A stretch of 64,000 nt of DNA from Methylibium petroleiphilum PM1 (GTDB lineage: Bacteria > Pseudomonadota > Gammaproteobacteria > Burkholderiales > Burkholderiaceae_C). Position 1 is the stretch's first letter; each line of letters opens with the position of its first letter. The translations under genes were made by a program, and so were the position numbers. The notes beneath the pieces are model-generated. The model ran no database searches and was not told the DNA's origin. It worked only from the letters and a program-made list of their open reading frames with translations. Shown one piece after another: positions 29,488 through 38,336 of this stretch. The DNA is taken from the NCBI RefSeq assembly GCF_000015725.1, contig NC_008825.1, forward strand, positions 1,116,001 through 1,180,000, written 5' to 3'.

Positions 29488-30801
29488 ATGACCGCTCCGG
29501 CCGGCGCCCCGCCGCCGGACGACCCCGTGCTGTCCGAGGCCCTGGCCTGGTATGCCCATGCCCGGGCCGTGTTCAGCGGCGGCAACGAGGTGCAGTTGCT
29601 GCGTGGCGGCGATGCGCTGTTCCCGGCCATGATCGAGTCGATCGGCCACGCCACGCACGAGGTCTGGCTCGCCACCTACATCTATGGCGACGACGTCGCG
29701 GCGCAGGCCGTGTCGGCGGCGCTCGTCGCGGCGGCCCGGCGCGGCGTGCGCGTCCGCGTGGTGGTGGACGGCTTCGGTTCGCTGCATGCGCTGGCGGCGC
29801 TGCGCGAGCGGCTCGAGCCCGCGGGCGTGGCGCTGGCCGTGTTCCGGCCGACGCAGCGCTGGTGGAACTGGCTGCAGCCCGGCCAGCTGCGCCGCCTGCA
29901 CCAGAAGCTCTGCGTGGTCGACGGGCAGGTCGGCTTCGTCGGCGGCATCAACGTGCTCGACGACCGCCACGACCTCAACCACGGCTGGGGCGACACCCCG
30001 CGGCTCGACTACGCGGTGCGTGTGCGGGGCGCGGTGGTCGGGCCGGTCGAGCAGACGGCCCGCGCGATGTGGACGCGTGCCGCCTTCGGTCGCGACTGGC
30101 GTGACGAGGTGCGACAGATCGCGCGCAGCAGCCAGCCGATGGCGCGCGCGCGCCGCCTGCTGCGACGCCTGCGCATCGCGGTGCGGCGCGGCTCGCCAGG
30201 AGGCTTCGGCGCCGGTGCGCTGCAGCCGGTGCGAGTCGCCTTCGTGGTGCGCGACAACCTCAGCCAGCGCCGCAGCATCGAGCGCAGCTACATCGACGCG
30301 CTGCGCCGTGCGCAGCAGCGCATCGACATCGTGTCAGCCTACTTCTACCCCGGCTTCGAGTTCCGCCGCGCGCTGCTGGCCGCGGCGCGGCGCGGCGTGC
30401 GTGTGCGGCTGCTGCTCCAGGGAAAAGCCGACTATCGCTTCGCCGCGCTGGCGGCGCAGGCGTTGTATGACGAACTGCTGGCGCACGGCGTGGCGGTGTT
30501 CGAGTACACCCCGGCCTTCCTGCACGCGAAGGTGGCGCTGGTCGATCAGCGCTGGGCCACGGTGGGCAGTTCCAACATCGACCCGCTGTCGCTGTTGGTC
30601 AACCTGGAGGCGAACGTGATCGTCGATGACCGCGGCTTCGCGGCCACCCTGTCGCGCGAGCTGGACCGCGACTTCGCCGTCTCGCGCGAGATCACCGCAC
30701 CGGTGCCGGTGGCCGGCTGGCGGCGCTGGCTGCGCCGGGGCTTCGTCGCCTGGGTGGCCCGGCTCTACCTGCGCGCAGCCGGCGCCGGCGGGCGCTACTG
30801 A
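29488..30801 (+). CDS. clsB: Cardiolipin synthase ClsB
   Basis: This 437-residue phospholipase-D-superfamily enzyme makes cardiolipin from phosphatidylglycerol or uses phosphatidylethanolamine. Two HKD motifs are visible: HQKLCVVDG (His138, Lys140, Asp145) and HAKVALVDQ (His346, Lys348, Asp353). It has no large N-terminal membrane domain, fitting the ClsB rather than the ClsA type. It starts 4 nt after the EEP gene and is co-transcribed with it. Confidence 0.9.
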   Translation: MTAPAGAPPPDDPVLSEALAWYAHARAVFSGGNEVQLLRGGDALFPAMIESIGHATHEVWLATYIYGDDVAAQAVSAALVAAARRGVRVRVVVDGFGSLHALAALRERLEPAGVALAVFRPTQRWWNWLQPGQLRRLHQKLCVVDGQVGFVGGINVLDDRHDLNHGWGDTPRLDYAVRVRGAVVGPVEQTARAMWTRAAFGRDWRDEVRQIARSSQPMARARRLLRRLRIAVRRGSPGGFGAGALQPVRVAFVVRDNLSQRRSIERSYIDALRRAQQRIDIVSAYFYPGFEFRRALLAAARRGVRVRLLLQGKADYRFAALAAQALYDELLAHGVAVFEYTPAFLHAKVALVDQRWATVGSSNIDPLSLLVNLEANVIVDDRGFAATLSRELDRDFAVSREITAPVPVAGWRRWLRRGFVAWVARLYLRAAGAGGRY

Positions 30802-30899
30802 GCCGGCGGTGGCCGGGAATACCGCCGGCCGCCAGGGCGATCCGACAAACGTTAAGCTAGTCGACCGCAGTCGCTGCTCGCCCCGCGCGAGATGCTCCG

Positions 30900-31631
30900 A
30901 TGAACGCTCCCCACACCCTGCCCAGCCTCCGTGCCGTGCCCGACGACGAAGGCGTGCCGGTTTCCGTCAAGATCCGCGAGCGAATCAAGTCGCAGCGCGA
31001 GCGTTTCCACGCCAACGACAACATCGCCGAGTTCATCGAGCCGGGCGAGCTGGAGCAGTTGCTCGACGAAGTGGCCGGCAAGATGCGCGGCGTGCTCGAC
31101 AGCCTGGTGATCGACACCGAGAGCGACCACAACACCCAGGACACCGCGCGCCGCGTCGCCAAGATGTACCTGAACGAGGTCTTCAAGGGCCGCTACGTGC
31201 ACGAGCCGGCGGTCACCGAGTTCCCGAACGTCGAGCACCTGAACGAGCTGATGATCATCGGCCCGATCACCGTGCGGAGCGCCTGCTCGCACCATTTCTG
31301 CCCGATCATGGGTCGGGTGTGGATCGGTGTGATGCCCAACGAGCACTCCAACCTGATCGGTCTTTCCAAGTACGCGCGTCTTACCGAGTGGATCATGAGC
31401 CGGCCGCAGATCCAGGAGGAGGCCGTGACCCAGGTGGCCGATCTGCTGCAGGACAAGATGAGCCCCGACGGCCTGGCGATCGTGATGGAGGCCGACCACT
31501 TCTGCATGCAATGGCGCGGCGTGCGTGACCTGGACTCCAAGATGATCAACAGCGTGATGCGTGGCGTGTTCCTGAAGGACGCCAACCTGCGACGCGAGTT
31601 CCTCTCGCTGGTCAACAACAAGAAGGGCTGA
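30900..31631 (+). CDS. folE: GTP cyclohydrolase I
   Basis: This 243-residue enzyme converts GTP to dihydroneopterin triphosphate, the first step of tetrahydrofolate synthesis. Zinc ligands are Cys129, His132 (in ACSHHFCP) and Cys202 (HFCM). The usual CEHH is CSHH here, a variant I have seen in betaproteobacterial FolE, so a working enzyme is still likely. The N-terminus has an extra ~40 residues. A BLUF gene begins 5 nt after its stop, indicating one transcript. Confidence 0.93.
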   Translation: MNAPHTLPSLRAVPDDEGVPVSVKIRERIKSQRERFHANDNIAEFIEPGELEQLLDEVAGKMRGVLDSLVIDTESDHNTQDTARRVAKMYLNEVFKGRYVHEPAVTEFPNVEHLNELMIIGPITVRSACSHHFCPIMGRVWIGVMPNEHSNLIGLSKYARLTEWIMSRPQIQEEAVTQVADLLQDKMSPDGLAIVMEADHFCMQWRGVRDLDSKMINSVMRGVFLKDANLRREFLSLVNNKKG

Positions 31632-31636
31632 CGACC

Positions 31637-32065
31637 ATGCTGGTGCGTCTTCTGTACGCGAGCCGCGCCGCCGGGCCGGTGACGCCGGAGATCATCGAGG
31701 GCATCCTGGCCCAGTGCCGGGCACACAACCCGGCGCTCGGCATCACCGGCATCCTGTGCCATGGCGGCGATGTCTTCATGCAGGTGCTCGAAGGTGGCCG
31801 TGACGTCGTCAACAGCCTCTACGCGCAGATCGTGCGCGACCCGCGCCACCGCGACATCGCGGTGCTTCACTTCGAGGAAGTGACCGAGCGGCGCTTCGCG
31901 GGCTGGACGATGGGCCAAGTCAACCTGGCCAAGATCAACCCATCGATCGTGCTGAAGTACAGCGAGCGCCCGGCACTCGACCCGTTCACCGTGTCCGGCA
32001 AGGTCTCGATGGCCCTGCTCGAGGAACTGATCGCGACGGCGTCGATCATCGGCCGAGCGGGCTAG
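31637..32065 (+). CDS. Short BLUF-domain blue-light photoreceptor
   Basis: This 142-residue protein is almost entirely a BLUF (sensor of blue light using FAD) domain. Key flavin-site residues are present: Tyr7 (LLYASR), Asn31 (HNPALGITG), Gln49 (VFMQVLEGG) and Trp90 (FAGWTMG). A C-terminal helical tail of about 45 residues has no output domain, so it probably signals by protein contact. It follows folE by 5 nt. The partner is unknown. Confidence 0.9.
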   Translation: MLVRLLYASRAAGPVTPEIIEGILAQCRAHNPALGITGILCHGGDVFMQVLEGGRDVVNSLYAQIVRDPRHRDIAVLHFEEVTERRFAGWTMGQVNLAKINPSIVLKYSERPALDPFTVSGKVSMALLEELIATASIIGRAG

Positions 32066-32200
32066 GGCGGCAGGCTGCTGCCGTCTGGTTGCTCCGCATC
32101 ATCCCCGATCCCTTTTGCAGATTTTCTCTATTGGGCAGGGGTGTTCCTGAAGGTAGAGTCCGCGCGCTTTCGCATTCACCGGACATCTTCAGGAGTATTC

Positions 32201-34432
32201 ATGTCGTCAGCCCAGCGTCCCGCCCTTTCCCGGCTGCGGGTGAACCCGGTGGTCGCCGCCTGCGCGCTGATCGGTGCAGCGCCGTTCGCCCAGGCGCAGG
32301 ACGCGGCGAGCGGGACGCTCGCGCCGGTGGTCGTCACCGGCAAGGGCTTCGAGCAGCGCGCCTTCGACACCCCGTACTCGGTGGGCACGGTGGACGAGGA
32401 GGCGCTGCGCAACGCGGGCCCGATGATCAACCTGTCGGAGGCGATGGCGCGGGTGCCGGGCCTGACGGTGGCGAACCGCAACAACTACGCACAGGACCTG
32501 CAGATCAACTCACGCGGCTACGGCGCCCGTTCGACCTTCGGCGTGCGCGGCATGCGCCTGTACAGCGACGGCATTCCCGCGACCATGCCCGACGGCCAGG
32601 GGCAGGTGTCGCACTTCGACCTCGCCGGCGCGCAGCGCGTCGAGGTGCTGCGCGGTCCGTTCAGCGCGCTCTACGGCAACAGCTCGGGCGGCGTCATCGC
32701 GCTGGTGAGCCAGCCGGTGCGCGAGCGCTATGGCGAGCTCGGTGCGGACATCGGCCGCTTCGGCCTGCGCCAGGGGCGCGTGACGGTGCAGGCGCCGCTC
32801 GGCGACGAGCCGGGCCGCGGCTTCGACCTGCGCTTCGGCGCGAGCTATCTCGACTATGACGGTTTCCGTCCGCAAAGCAGCGCCCGCCGCACGCTGGCCA
32901 ACCTGCGGCTGGGCTGGACCGGCGAGCGCGACACCGTGGTCGTCAGCGTCAACCACGTCGACCAACCCGCCGACGATCCGCTGGGCCTGAACCGTGCGCA
33001 GTTCGACGCCGATCCGCGCCAGACGGCCACGGTGGCGACCCAGTTCAACACCCGCAAGACCGCGCAGCAGGAGCAGATCGGTGCCACTTGGCGGCATCGC
33101 TTCGCGGACCTCGGTGCGCTGAGCGAGAGTGCCGTCACCGCCTATTTCGGCCAGCGGTCGGTCACCCAGTGGCAATCGATCCCCGTCCTGACCCAGCGCA
33201 ACCCGACACCGCCGCCGAACACCGACCGCCACCCCGGCGGCGTGATCGACTTCGATCGCGACTACCAGGGCCTGGATGGCCGGCTGATCTGGCGCTGGAC
33301 GCTGGACGGCGACCGCAGCGCCCAGTTCGTGGCCGGCGCGGCGCTGGAACGCAGCACCGAGGACCGCCGCGGTTACGAGAACTTCCTCGGCGATCCGCTG
33401 GCCCCCACGGCGCTCGGCGTCACCGGCAACCAGCGCCGCGACGAGAAGAACACCGTGAAGACCACCGACGTCTACGCGCAGGGCGAGCTGGAGTTCGTCA
33501 AGGACTGGGTGGCGACGCTCGGCGTGCGCAGCGGCCGCGTGCGCTTCGAGGCGGAGGATCACTATGTGTCCGGCCTCAATGGCGACGACTCGGGCTCGCT
33601 GAAGTACAGCTACACCAACCCGGTCGCCGCAGTGCAGTGGCGCGGCCTGCCGGACTGGAACTTCTATGTCAGCGCCGGCGAGGGCTTCGAATCACCGACC
33701 TTCGGCGAGCTGGCCTACCGTCCCGACGGCGGCAGCGGCTTCAACAACGGCCTGAAGGCGCAGACCAGCAAGCAGATCGAGCTCGGCGCAAAGTGGCGCA
33801 ACGATGCGCGTGGCCTGGCTGCGGACTTCGCCGTGTTCGAGGCGCGTACCGACGACGAGATCGGCGTGGCGACCAACGCCGGTGGCCGCTCCACCTTCCA
33901 GAACGTCGGCTCGACCACGCGGCGCGGCGTTGAGCTGGGTGCGGGCTGGAGCATCACCCCGAACTGGCGCACCGCGCTGGCGTTGACCTGGCTGTCGGCG
34001 ACCTACGACGACGCCTTCGTCACCTGCACCGCCGTGCCCTGCAACGGCGCCAACCCTGGCAACCAGGCGACCGTGCCGGCCGGCAACCGCATCGCCGGCA
34101 CCAGCCCGCGCAGCGCCTTCGCCGAGCTGGCGTGGCGGCCCTTCGGCACGTCGACGACCGAGCTCGCCGCCGAGCTGCGGGCGCAGGACGAGGTGGCCGT
34201 CAACGACCGCAACACCGACTTCGCCGGCACCTGGGCCACCTGGGCCCTGCGTGCCACCCAGAGCTGGAAGCTGGCCGAAGGCAGCCGGATCGACGCGCTG
34301 GTGCGCGTGGACAACCTGTTCGACCGCGAATACGCCGGCAGCGTGATCGTCAACGACGGCAACGGCCGTTTCTTCGAGCCTGGCATGCCGCGCAACTGGC
34401 TGCTGTCGGTGAAGTGGCGGCAGGCGTTCTGA
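32201..34432 (+). CDS. TonB-dependent outer-membrane receptor
   Basis: This 743-residue receptor has a signal peptide (VVAACALIGAAPFAQAQ), a plug domain beginning with the TonB-box-like TLAPVVVTGKG and the strand motif RVEVLRGPFSALYGNSSGGV, followed by a 22-strand barrel ending WLLSVKWRQAF. Full length. It takes up an unidentified substrate such as a siderophore, haem or vitamin. I chose the ATG at 32201, with AGGAG 6 nt before it. A weak hairpin (32067-32082) separates it from the BLUF gene. Confidence 0.92.
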   Translation: MSSAQRPALSRLRVNPVVAACALIGAAPFAQAQDAASGTLAPVVVTGKGFEQRAFDTPYSVGTVDEEALRNAGPMINLSEAMARVPGLTVANRNNYAQDLQINSRGYGARSTFGVRGMRLYSDGIPATMPDGQGQVSHFDLAGAQRVEVLRGPFSALYGNSSGGVIALVSQPVRERYGELGADIGRFGLRQGRVTVQAPLGDEPGRGFDLRFGASYLDYDGFRPQSSARRTLANLRLGWTGERDTVVVSVNHVDQPADDPLGLNRAQFDADPRQTATVATQFNTRKTAQQEQIGATWRHRFADLGALSESAVTAYFGQRSVTQWQSIPVLTQRNPTPPPNTDRHPGGVIDFDRDYQGLDGRLIWRWTLDGDRSAQFVAGAALERSTEDRRGYENFLGDPLAPTALGVTGNQRRDEKNTVKTTDVYAQGELEFVKDWVATLGVRSGRVRFEAEDHYVSGLNGDDSGSLKYSYTNPVAAVQWRGLPDWNFYVSAGEGFESPTFGELAYRPDGGSGFNNGLKAQTSKQIELGAKWRNDARGLAADFAVFEARTDDEIGVATNAGGRSTFQNVGSTTRRGVELGAGWSITPNWRTALALTWLSATYDDAFVTCTAVPCNGANPGNQATVPAGNRIAGTSPRSAFAELAWRPFGTSTTELAAELRAQDEVAVNDRNTDFAGTWATWALRATQSWKLAEGSRIDALVRVDNLFDREYAGSVIVNDGNGRFFEPGMPRNWLLSVKWRQAF

Positions 34433-34487
34433 GCTGAGCCGGCGGCGACGCTAAAGTCGGGGCTTCCCGACTCGTACGACCCGCCGT

Positions 34488-35381
34488 TTGCCTGCCTCCG
34501 CCCTTGCTCTGGTTCTGACCGCCGCGCTGCTGCATGCGCTGTGGAATCTCGTTGCCAAGCGTGCAGGAGGTGACCAGCGCTTCGTGCTGCTGACAGCGCT
34601 GATGGTGGCGGTGCTGTGGGCGCCCGTCGGCCTGTGGGTGGCCTGGGACGAACTGCCGCGCTGGGGCCTGCTGGCCTGGGCTGCGGTGCTGGCCAGCGGC
34701 CTGACGCACCTGGCCTACTTCACGGTCCTGCTGCGGGGCTACCGGGCATCGGATCTCACGGTCGTCTACCCGGTTGCGCGTGGCACCGGGCCGCTGCTGT
34801 CGGCGCTGGGCGCCGTGCTGCTGCTCGGCGAATCCCTGTCGGCGGTCGGTGCGGCCGGTGTCCTGGCGGTGACGGTCGGCATCGTGCTGATCGCCGGTGG
34901 GCCGCGGCTGCTGCAGGCCCTGAGGGGCCGCGATGGTGACGGCGACACGGCATCGCAGCGCGTGCGCGCCGGTCTCGGCTGGGGCGCTGCGACCGGCGCG
35001 ACCATCGCCGCCTACACGCTGATCGACGGCGCGGCGGTGAAGCTGCTGGCGGTGTCGCCGATCCTGGTGGACTACTTCGGCAACCTGCTGCGCATTCCGT
35101 TCATGCTGCCGCTGCTGCGCGACCGCGCGGCGCTGCGGTCCGCGTGGCGAGCGCAGTGGCGTCACGCCCTGGCGGTGGCGGTACTCAGCCCGGCGGCCTA
35201 CGTGATGGTGCTGTACGCGATGCAGCTCGCGCCGCTGTCGCATGTAGCGCCGGCCCGCGAGGTGTCGATGCTGTTCGCGGCGCTGCTGGGCGGCCGGCTG
35301 CTGGGCGAGGGCGAACTGGGCTGGCGGCTGGTCGGGGCGGCGTTCATCGCACTGGGCGTGGCGGGTCTGGCCCTCGGCTGA
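34488..35381 (+). CDS. EamA/DMT-family transporter
   Basis: This 297-residue protein has about ten transmembrane helices in two EamA repeats (first begins LVLTAALLHALWNLVAKRA; second GWGAATGATIAAYTLIDGAA), typical of drug/metabolite exporters. The substrate is unknown. The start is TTG at 34488 after a 55-bp gap from the TonB receptor stop. The stop is 23 bp from the convergent DUF748 gene. Confidence 0.88.
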   Translation: MPASALALVLTAALLHALWNLVAKRAGGDQRFVLLTALMVAVLWAPVGLWVAWDELPRWGLLAWAAVLASGLTHLAYFTVLLRGYRASDLTVVYPVARGTGPLLSALGAVLLLGESLSAVGAAGVLAVTVGIVLIAGGPRLLQALRGRDGDGDTASQRVRAGLGWGAATGATIAAYTLIDGAAVKLLAVSPILVDYFGNLLRIPFMLPLLRDRAALRSAWRAQWRHALAVAVLSPAAYVMVLYAMQLAPLSHVAPAREVSMLFAALLGGRLLGEGELGWRLVGAAFIALGVAGLALG

Positions 35382-35404
35382 CCGCGCTGCACATTCGGGA
35401 TGGC

Positions 35405-36505
35405 TCAACGCCCGAACAGCCCCTTCACGACACTGCCCACGCCTTCGACCACGCCTTCCACGCTCAGACCCACCACGTTGCCCAGTGCCGAGGCGACGCG
35501 CGTCGCGAAGTTCTCGTTGAGCGAGAACGCCGGGTCGTCGAGCCGGCCTTCCAGCGTGAACTCGAGTTCGATGCGGTCGTGCCGGCTCATGAAGGCCAGC
35601 ATGGCCTTGCGTGGCAGGCCGGCGAAGTTGCCGTCACCGAGTTCCAGCTGGCTCAGCGTCATGTGCCCCGGCGCGTGCAGCTGCTGGCTTTTCACGGTGG
35701 GCGCCAGATCGAGATCGAGCGTGCCGCGCTTCACGCCGCCTTGGGCCACCTGGTTCACGTAGGGCTGCAGTGCGAGCAGATCGACGCGGCGCAGGCTGAG
35801 CTTCAGAGCGGCATCGCGGGAGGCACCGGTCACGCTGCCGTGCAGCTCGAGCCGGCCCTCCTGGCCTGCCCGCGCGCCGCGGACCCCGGCGGTGATGTCG
35901 ATCTGCGTCGCCCCATCCAGCGCCGGCAGCGCGAGCGGCCCGATGCTCGCCTGCATGTCCACCAGCCGCAGGGCCAGCGGCGGCCGGCTCACCGAGGCGT
36001 CGTAGAACGCGATCTCGGTCCCGCGCAACTGCACGTCGCCGATGCGCACTGCAGGCAGGCTGCCGCCGCGACGCTCGGCCCCGGCTCGCTCGCGCCGACC
36101 CAGCAGCGCGGGCAGCACCTGCATCTGGCCGTCGCGGCCCCGCAGCAGCGAGATGTAGCCGTCCTCGATGCGCACGCTGTGCACGCCGATGCGTCCGCGC
36201 AGCGCGGACCACAGGTCCGGCGCCACCACCATGCGGGGTGCACGCAGTTCGTCGGCCGCCGGCCAGCCGCTGCCCGGCGCGGCGGCGATGCGCAGGCCGC
36301 GGATCTCGACGCCGCCCCAGGCGAGGCCGACCGAGCCTACCTCGCTGCGCGGGCCGAGGGCAGCCACCAGTTCCTGCTGCAGCCGGTGTGCCGCCAGCTG
36401 CCAGACCACTGCCAAGGCAGTCAGCACGACGGCCAGACCGATCAGCAGGCCGCGCGCCAGTCGACGCGGGGCAGGGCGGGGCAGAGGCTCGGTGGCAGTC
36501 GGCAT
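35405..36505 (-). CDS. DUF748/AsmA-like protein
   Basis: This 366-residue protein has one N-terminal transmembrane segment (ARGLLIGLAVVLTALAVVW) and a long periplasmic region of AsmA/DUF748 type (VGSVGLAWGGVEIRGLRIAA, HSVRIEDGYISLLRG, SQLELGDGNFAGLP). Family members are thought to help lipid or outer-membrane protein traffic. The ATG at 36505 (MPTATEPL) is preferred; an earlier in-frame ATG at 36544 lies over the start of the divergent DUF429 gene. Confidence 0.75.
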   Translation of the reverse strand: MPTATEPLPRPAPRRLARGLLIGLAVVLTALAVVWQLAAHRLQQELVAALGPRSEVGSVGLAWGGVEIRGLRIAAAPGSGWPAADELRAPRMVVAPDLWSALRGRIGVHSVRIEDGYISLLRGRDGQMQVLPALLGRRERAGAERRGGSLPAVRIGDVQLRGTEIAFYDASVSRPPLALRLVDMQASIGPLALPALDGATQIDITAGVRGARAGQEGRLELHGSVTGASRDAALKLSLRRVDLLALQPYVNQVAQGGVKRGTLDLDLAPTVKSQQLHAPGHMTLSQLELGDGNFAGLPRKAMLAFMSRHDRIELEFTLEGRLDDPAFSLNENFATRVASALGNVVGLSVEGVVEGVGSVVKGLFGR

Positions 36506-36542
36506 GCCGGGATTGTCGCGGGCCGGTAGAGTCCCAGCGTCC

Positions 36543-37415
36543 ATGTCAGCACCCCCTTCACCTCCCGCCGCCGTCGTGCCCCTGCCTTTGCTGGGTGTCG
36601 ACTTCAGCAGCGCGCCCACGCGGCACAAGCCCATCGTGCTGGCGCGAGGCCATGCCGACGGCCACCTGCTGCGTCTCGATGCGATCGAGCTGCTGCCCGA
36701 TCTTTCCGCCTTCTCGGCCCTGCTGCAGCGGCCCGGTCCCTGGCTGGGGGCCTTCGACCTGCCGTTCGGCCTGCCGCGCGAACTGGTCACCGAACTGGGC
36801 TGGCCGCAGGCCTGGCTGCCGATGCTGCGTCTCTATGCGGCGCTGCCGCGCAGCGAGATCCGCGAGCGTTTCGCGGCCTTCTGCGCGGCCCGGCCCGCCG
36901 GGTCCAAGTTTGCTCACCGCGCCACCGATGGCCCCGCCGGGTCGAGCCCGTCGATGAAGTGGGTCAACCCGCCGGTCGCCTACATGCTGCACGCGGGGGT
37001 GCCACGGCTCGTGGAGGCGGGCGTGACGCTGGCCGGTCTGCATGCCGGCGATCCGCAGCGCGTGGCGCTCGAGGCCTACCCCGGGCTGCTGGCGCGCGAG
37101 TTGATCGGCGCACGCTCGTACAAGAGCGACGAACGCGCGAAACAGACACCCGAACGCCTGATCGCCCGCAAGGACCTGGTCGACGCGCTGGAGCAGGGCC
37201 GGTCGCGGCTGGGCTTGCGGCTTAAGCTGCGCCATGCGCAGCGCGAAGAACTGGTGGCCGACGCGCGCGGCGACCGCCTCGACGCCGTGCTCTGCATGCT
37301 GCAGGCCGCATGGGCCGCAACGCAGCCGAACCACGGCTTGCCGCCGGTGATCGATCCGCTGGAAGGCTGGATCGTTACCGCGCCCTGGGCTGCCGATGCC
37401 AGGAGCGCGGCATGA
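36543..37415 (+). CDS. DUF429-family protein
   Basis: This 290-residue protein has the DUF429 fold (RNase-H-like; LLGVDFSSAPTRHKPIVLA, GAFDLPFGLPRELV, ALEAYPGLLARELI, GDRLDAVLCMLQAAWAA). Proteins of this family have a putative nuclease-like core but no confirmed function. It ends in an ATGA overlap with the DUF1232 gene, and starts a three-gene overlapping run with the nuclease gene. Confidence 0.85.
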   Translation: MSAPPSPPAAVVPLPLLGVDFSSAPTRHKPIVLARGHADGHLLRLDAIELLPDLSAFSALLQRPGPWLGAFDLPFGLPRELVTELGWPQAWLPMLRLYAALPRSEIRERFAAFCAARPAGSKFAHRATDGPAGSSPSMKWVNPPVAYMLHAGVPRLVEAGVTLAGLHAGDPQRVALEAYPGLLARELIGARSYKSDERAKQTPERLIARKDLVDALEQGRSRLGLRLKLRHAQREELVADARGDRLDAVLCMLQAAWAATQPNHGLPPVIDPLEGWIVTAPWAADARSAA

Positions 37416-37807
37416 AGCTCGGCCCCTTGTTCGGCCGGGCGAACCGGGCGCGGCTCGCGATCTACCTGCTGGCACTGTGGAAGCTGTTCAAGCACCCGGA
37501 CACGCCGCGCGCGCCCAAGCTCATCGCCATCCTGGTGATCGCCTACGCGCTGAGCCCGATCGATCTGATCCCTGATTTCATCCCGGTGCTGGGGATGCTC
37601 GACGAACTGGTGCTGCTGCCGCTGGGGGTCGCACTGGCCGTCAAGCTGACCCCCGATGCACTGTGGCAGGCCCGGCTGCGCGAGGCCGAGGCCAGTGGGG
37701 AACGCGTGCCCAAGATGCTGTGGGGCGTGTTGCTGATCGCCGCGGTGTGGCTGCTGTGCGGCGGCTTGCTGGCGTGGTGGGCGTGGCGCACCTGGGGTGC
37801 GCCATGA
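37412..37807 (+). CDS. DUF1232 (YkvA-like) membrane protein
   Basis: This 131-residue protein carries the YkvA/DUF1232 signature LSPIDLIPDFIPVLGMLDEL (around residues 48-67) between transmembrane segments, with a last helix near residues 104-125. Function is unknown. ATGA overlaps couple it to the DUF429 gene upstream and the nuclease gene downstream. Confidence 0.9.
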   Translation: MKLGPLFGRANRARLAIYLLALWKLFKHPDTPRAPKLIAILVIAYALSPIDLIPDFIPVLGMLDELVLLPLGVALAVKLTPDALWQARLREAEASGERVPKMLWGVLLIAAVWLLCGGLLAWWAWRTWGAP

Positions 37808-38310
37808 GGCTGTTGATCGCCTGGCTGGTCGCATGGATGGGGGCGACCGGTGGCGCGATGGCCGACGAGGTCCGTTTCGAGGGCGTGGTCACGCGCATCA
37901 CCGACGGCGACACGGTCTGGGTGAGGCCCGACGCGAGCGACGGCCAGCAGGCTCGCCGCAAGCCCGTGAAGCTGCGTCTGGTGGGCTTGGACGCGCCGGA
38001 ACGCTGCCAGCCGCATGGCAGCGAAGCCGGCGCCGCGCTGGCAGCGCGCGTGCGGGATCGCCACGTTACGGTGCGGCGGCGCGCGACCGACATGCATGGC
38101 CGTGCGCTCGGGACGCTGTGGCTGGGTGACCAGGATGTGGGCGCCTGGCTGGTCGCCGAGGGGCACGCATGGTCGGCTCGCTACGGCCGCGACCCGGGCC
38201 CCTACGCCGGCCAGGAGCAACGGGCCCGCGCTGCGGGGCGGGGCCTGTTCGCCGCGCCGAATCCCGAACTGCCGCGCGATTTTCGGCGGCGCCATGGGCC
38301 CTGTGACTGA
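37804..38310 (+). CDS. Thermonuclease (SNase)-family protein, secreted
   Basis: This 168-residue protein has a signal peptide (MRLLIAWLVAWMGATGGAMA) and the staphylococcal-nuclease fold: VTRITDGDTVWV, LRLVGLDAPERCQPHGSEA, GRALGTLWLGDQDVGAWLVAEGHAW (in parts). Catalytic-type Arg in KLRLVGLDAPE, acidic residues and the GDT motif are visible. It would cleave nucleic acid in the periplasm or medium. It is the last gene of the overlapping run and converges on arginase. Confidence 0.9.
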   Translation: MRLLIAWLVAWMGATGGAMADEVRFEGVVTRITDGDTVWVRPDASDGQQARRKPVKLRLVGLDAPERCQPHGSEAGAALAARVRDRHVTVRRRATDMHGRALGTLWLGDQDVGAWLVAEGHAWSARYGRDPGPYAGQEQRARAAGRGLFAAPNPELPRDFRRRHGPCD

Positions 38311-38336
38311 CAGATCGGCCGCCCGCGAGACGGCGA

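Noticed and set aside
32067-32082. CGGCAG/CTGCCG hairpin after the BLUF gene, considered as a terminator
   Set aside because: The stem is only 6 bp and no T-run follows; I mention it only in the receptor entry.
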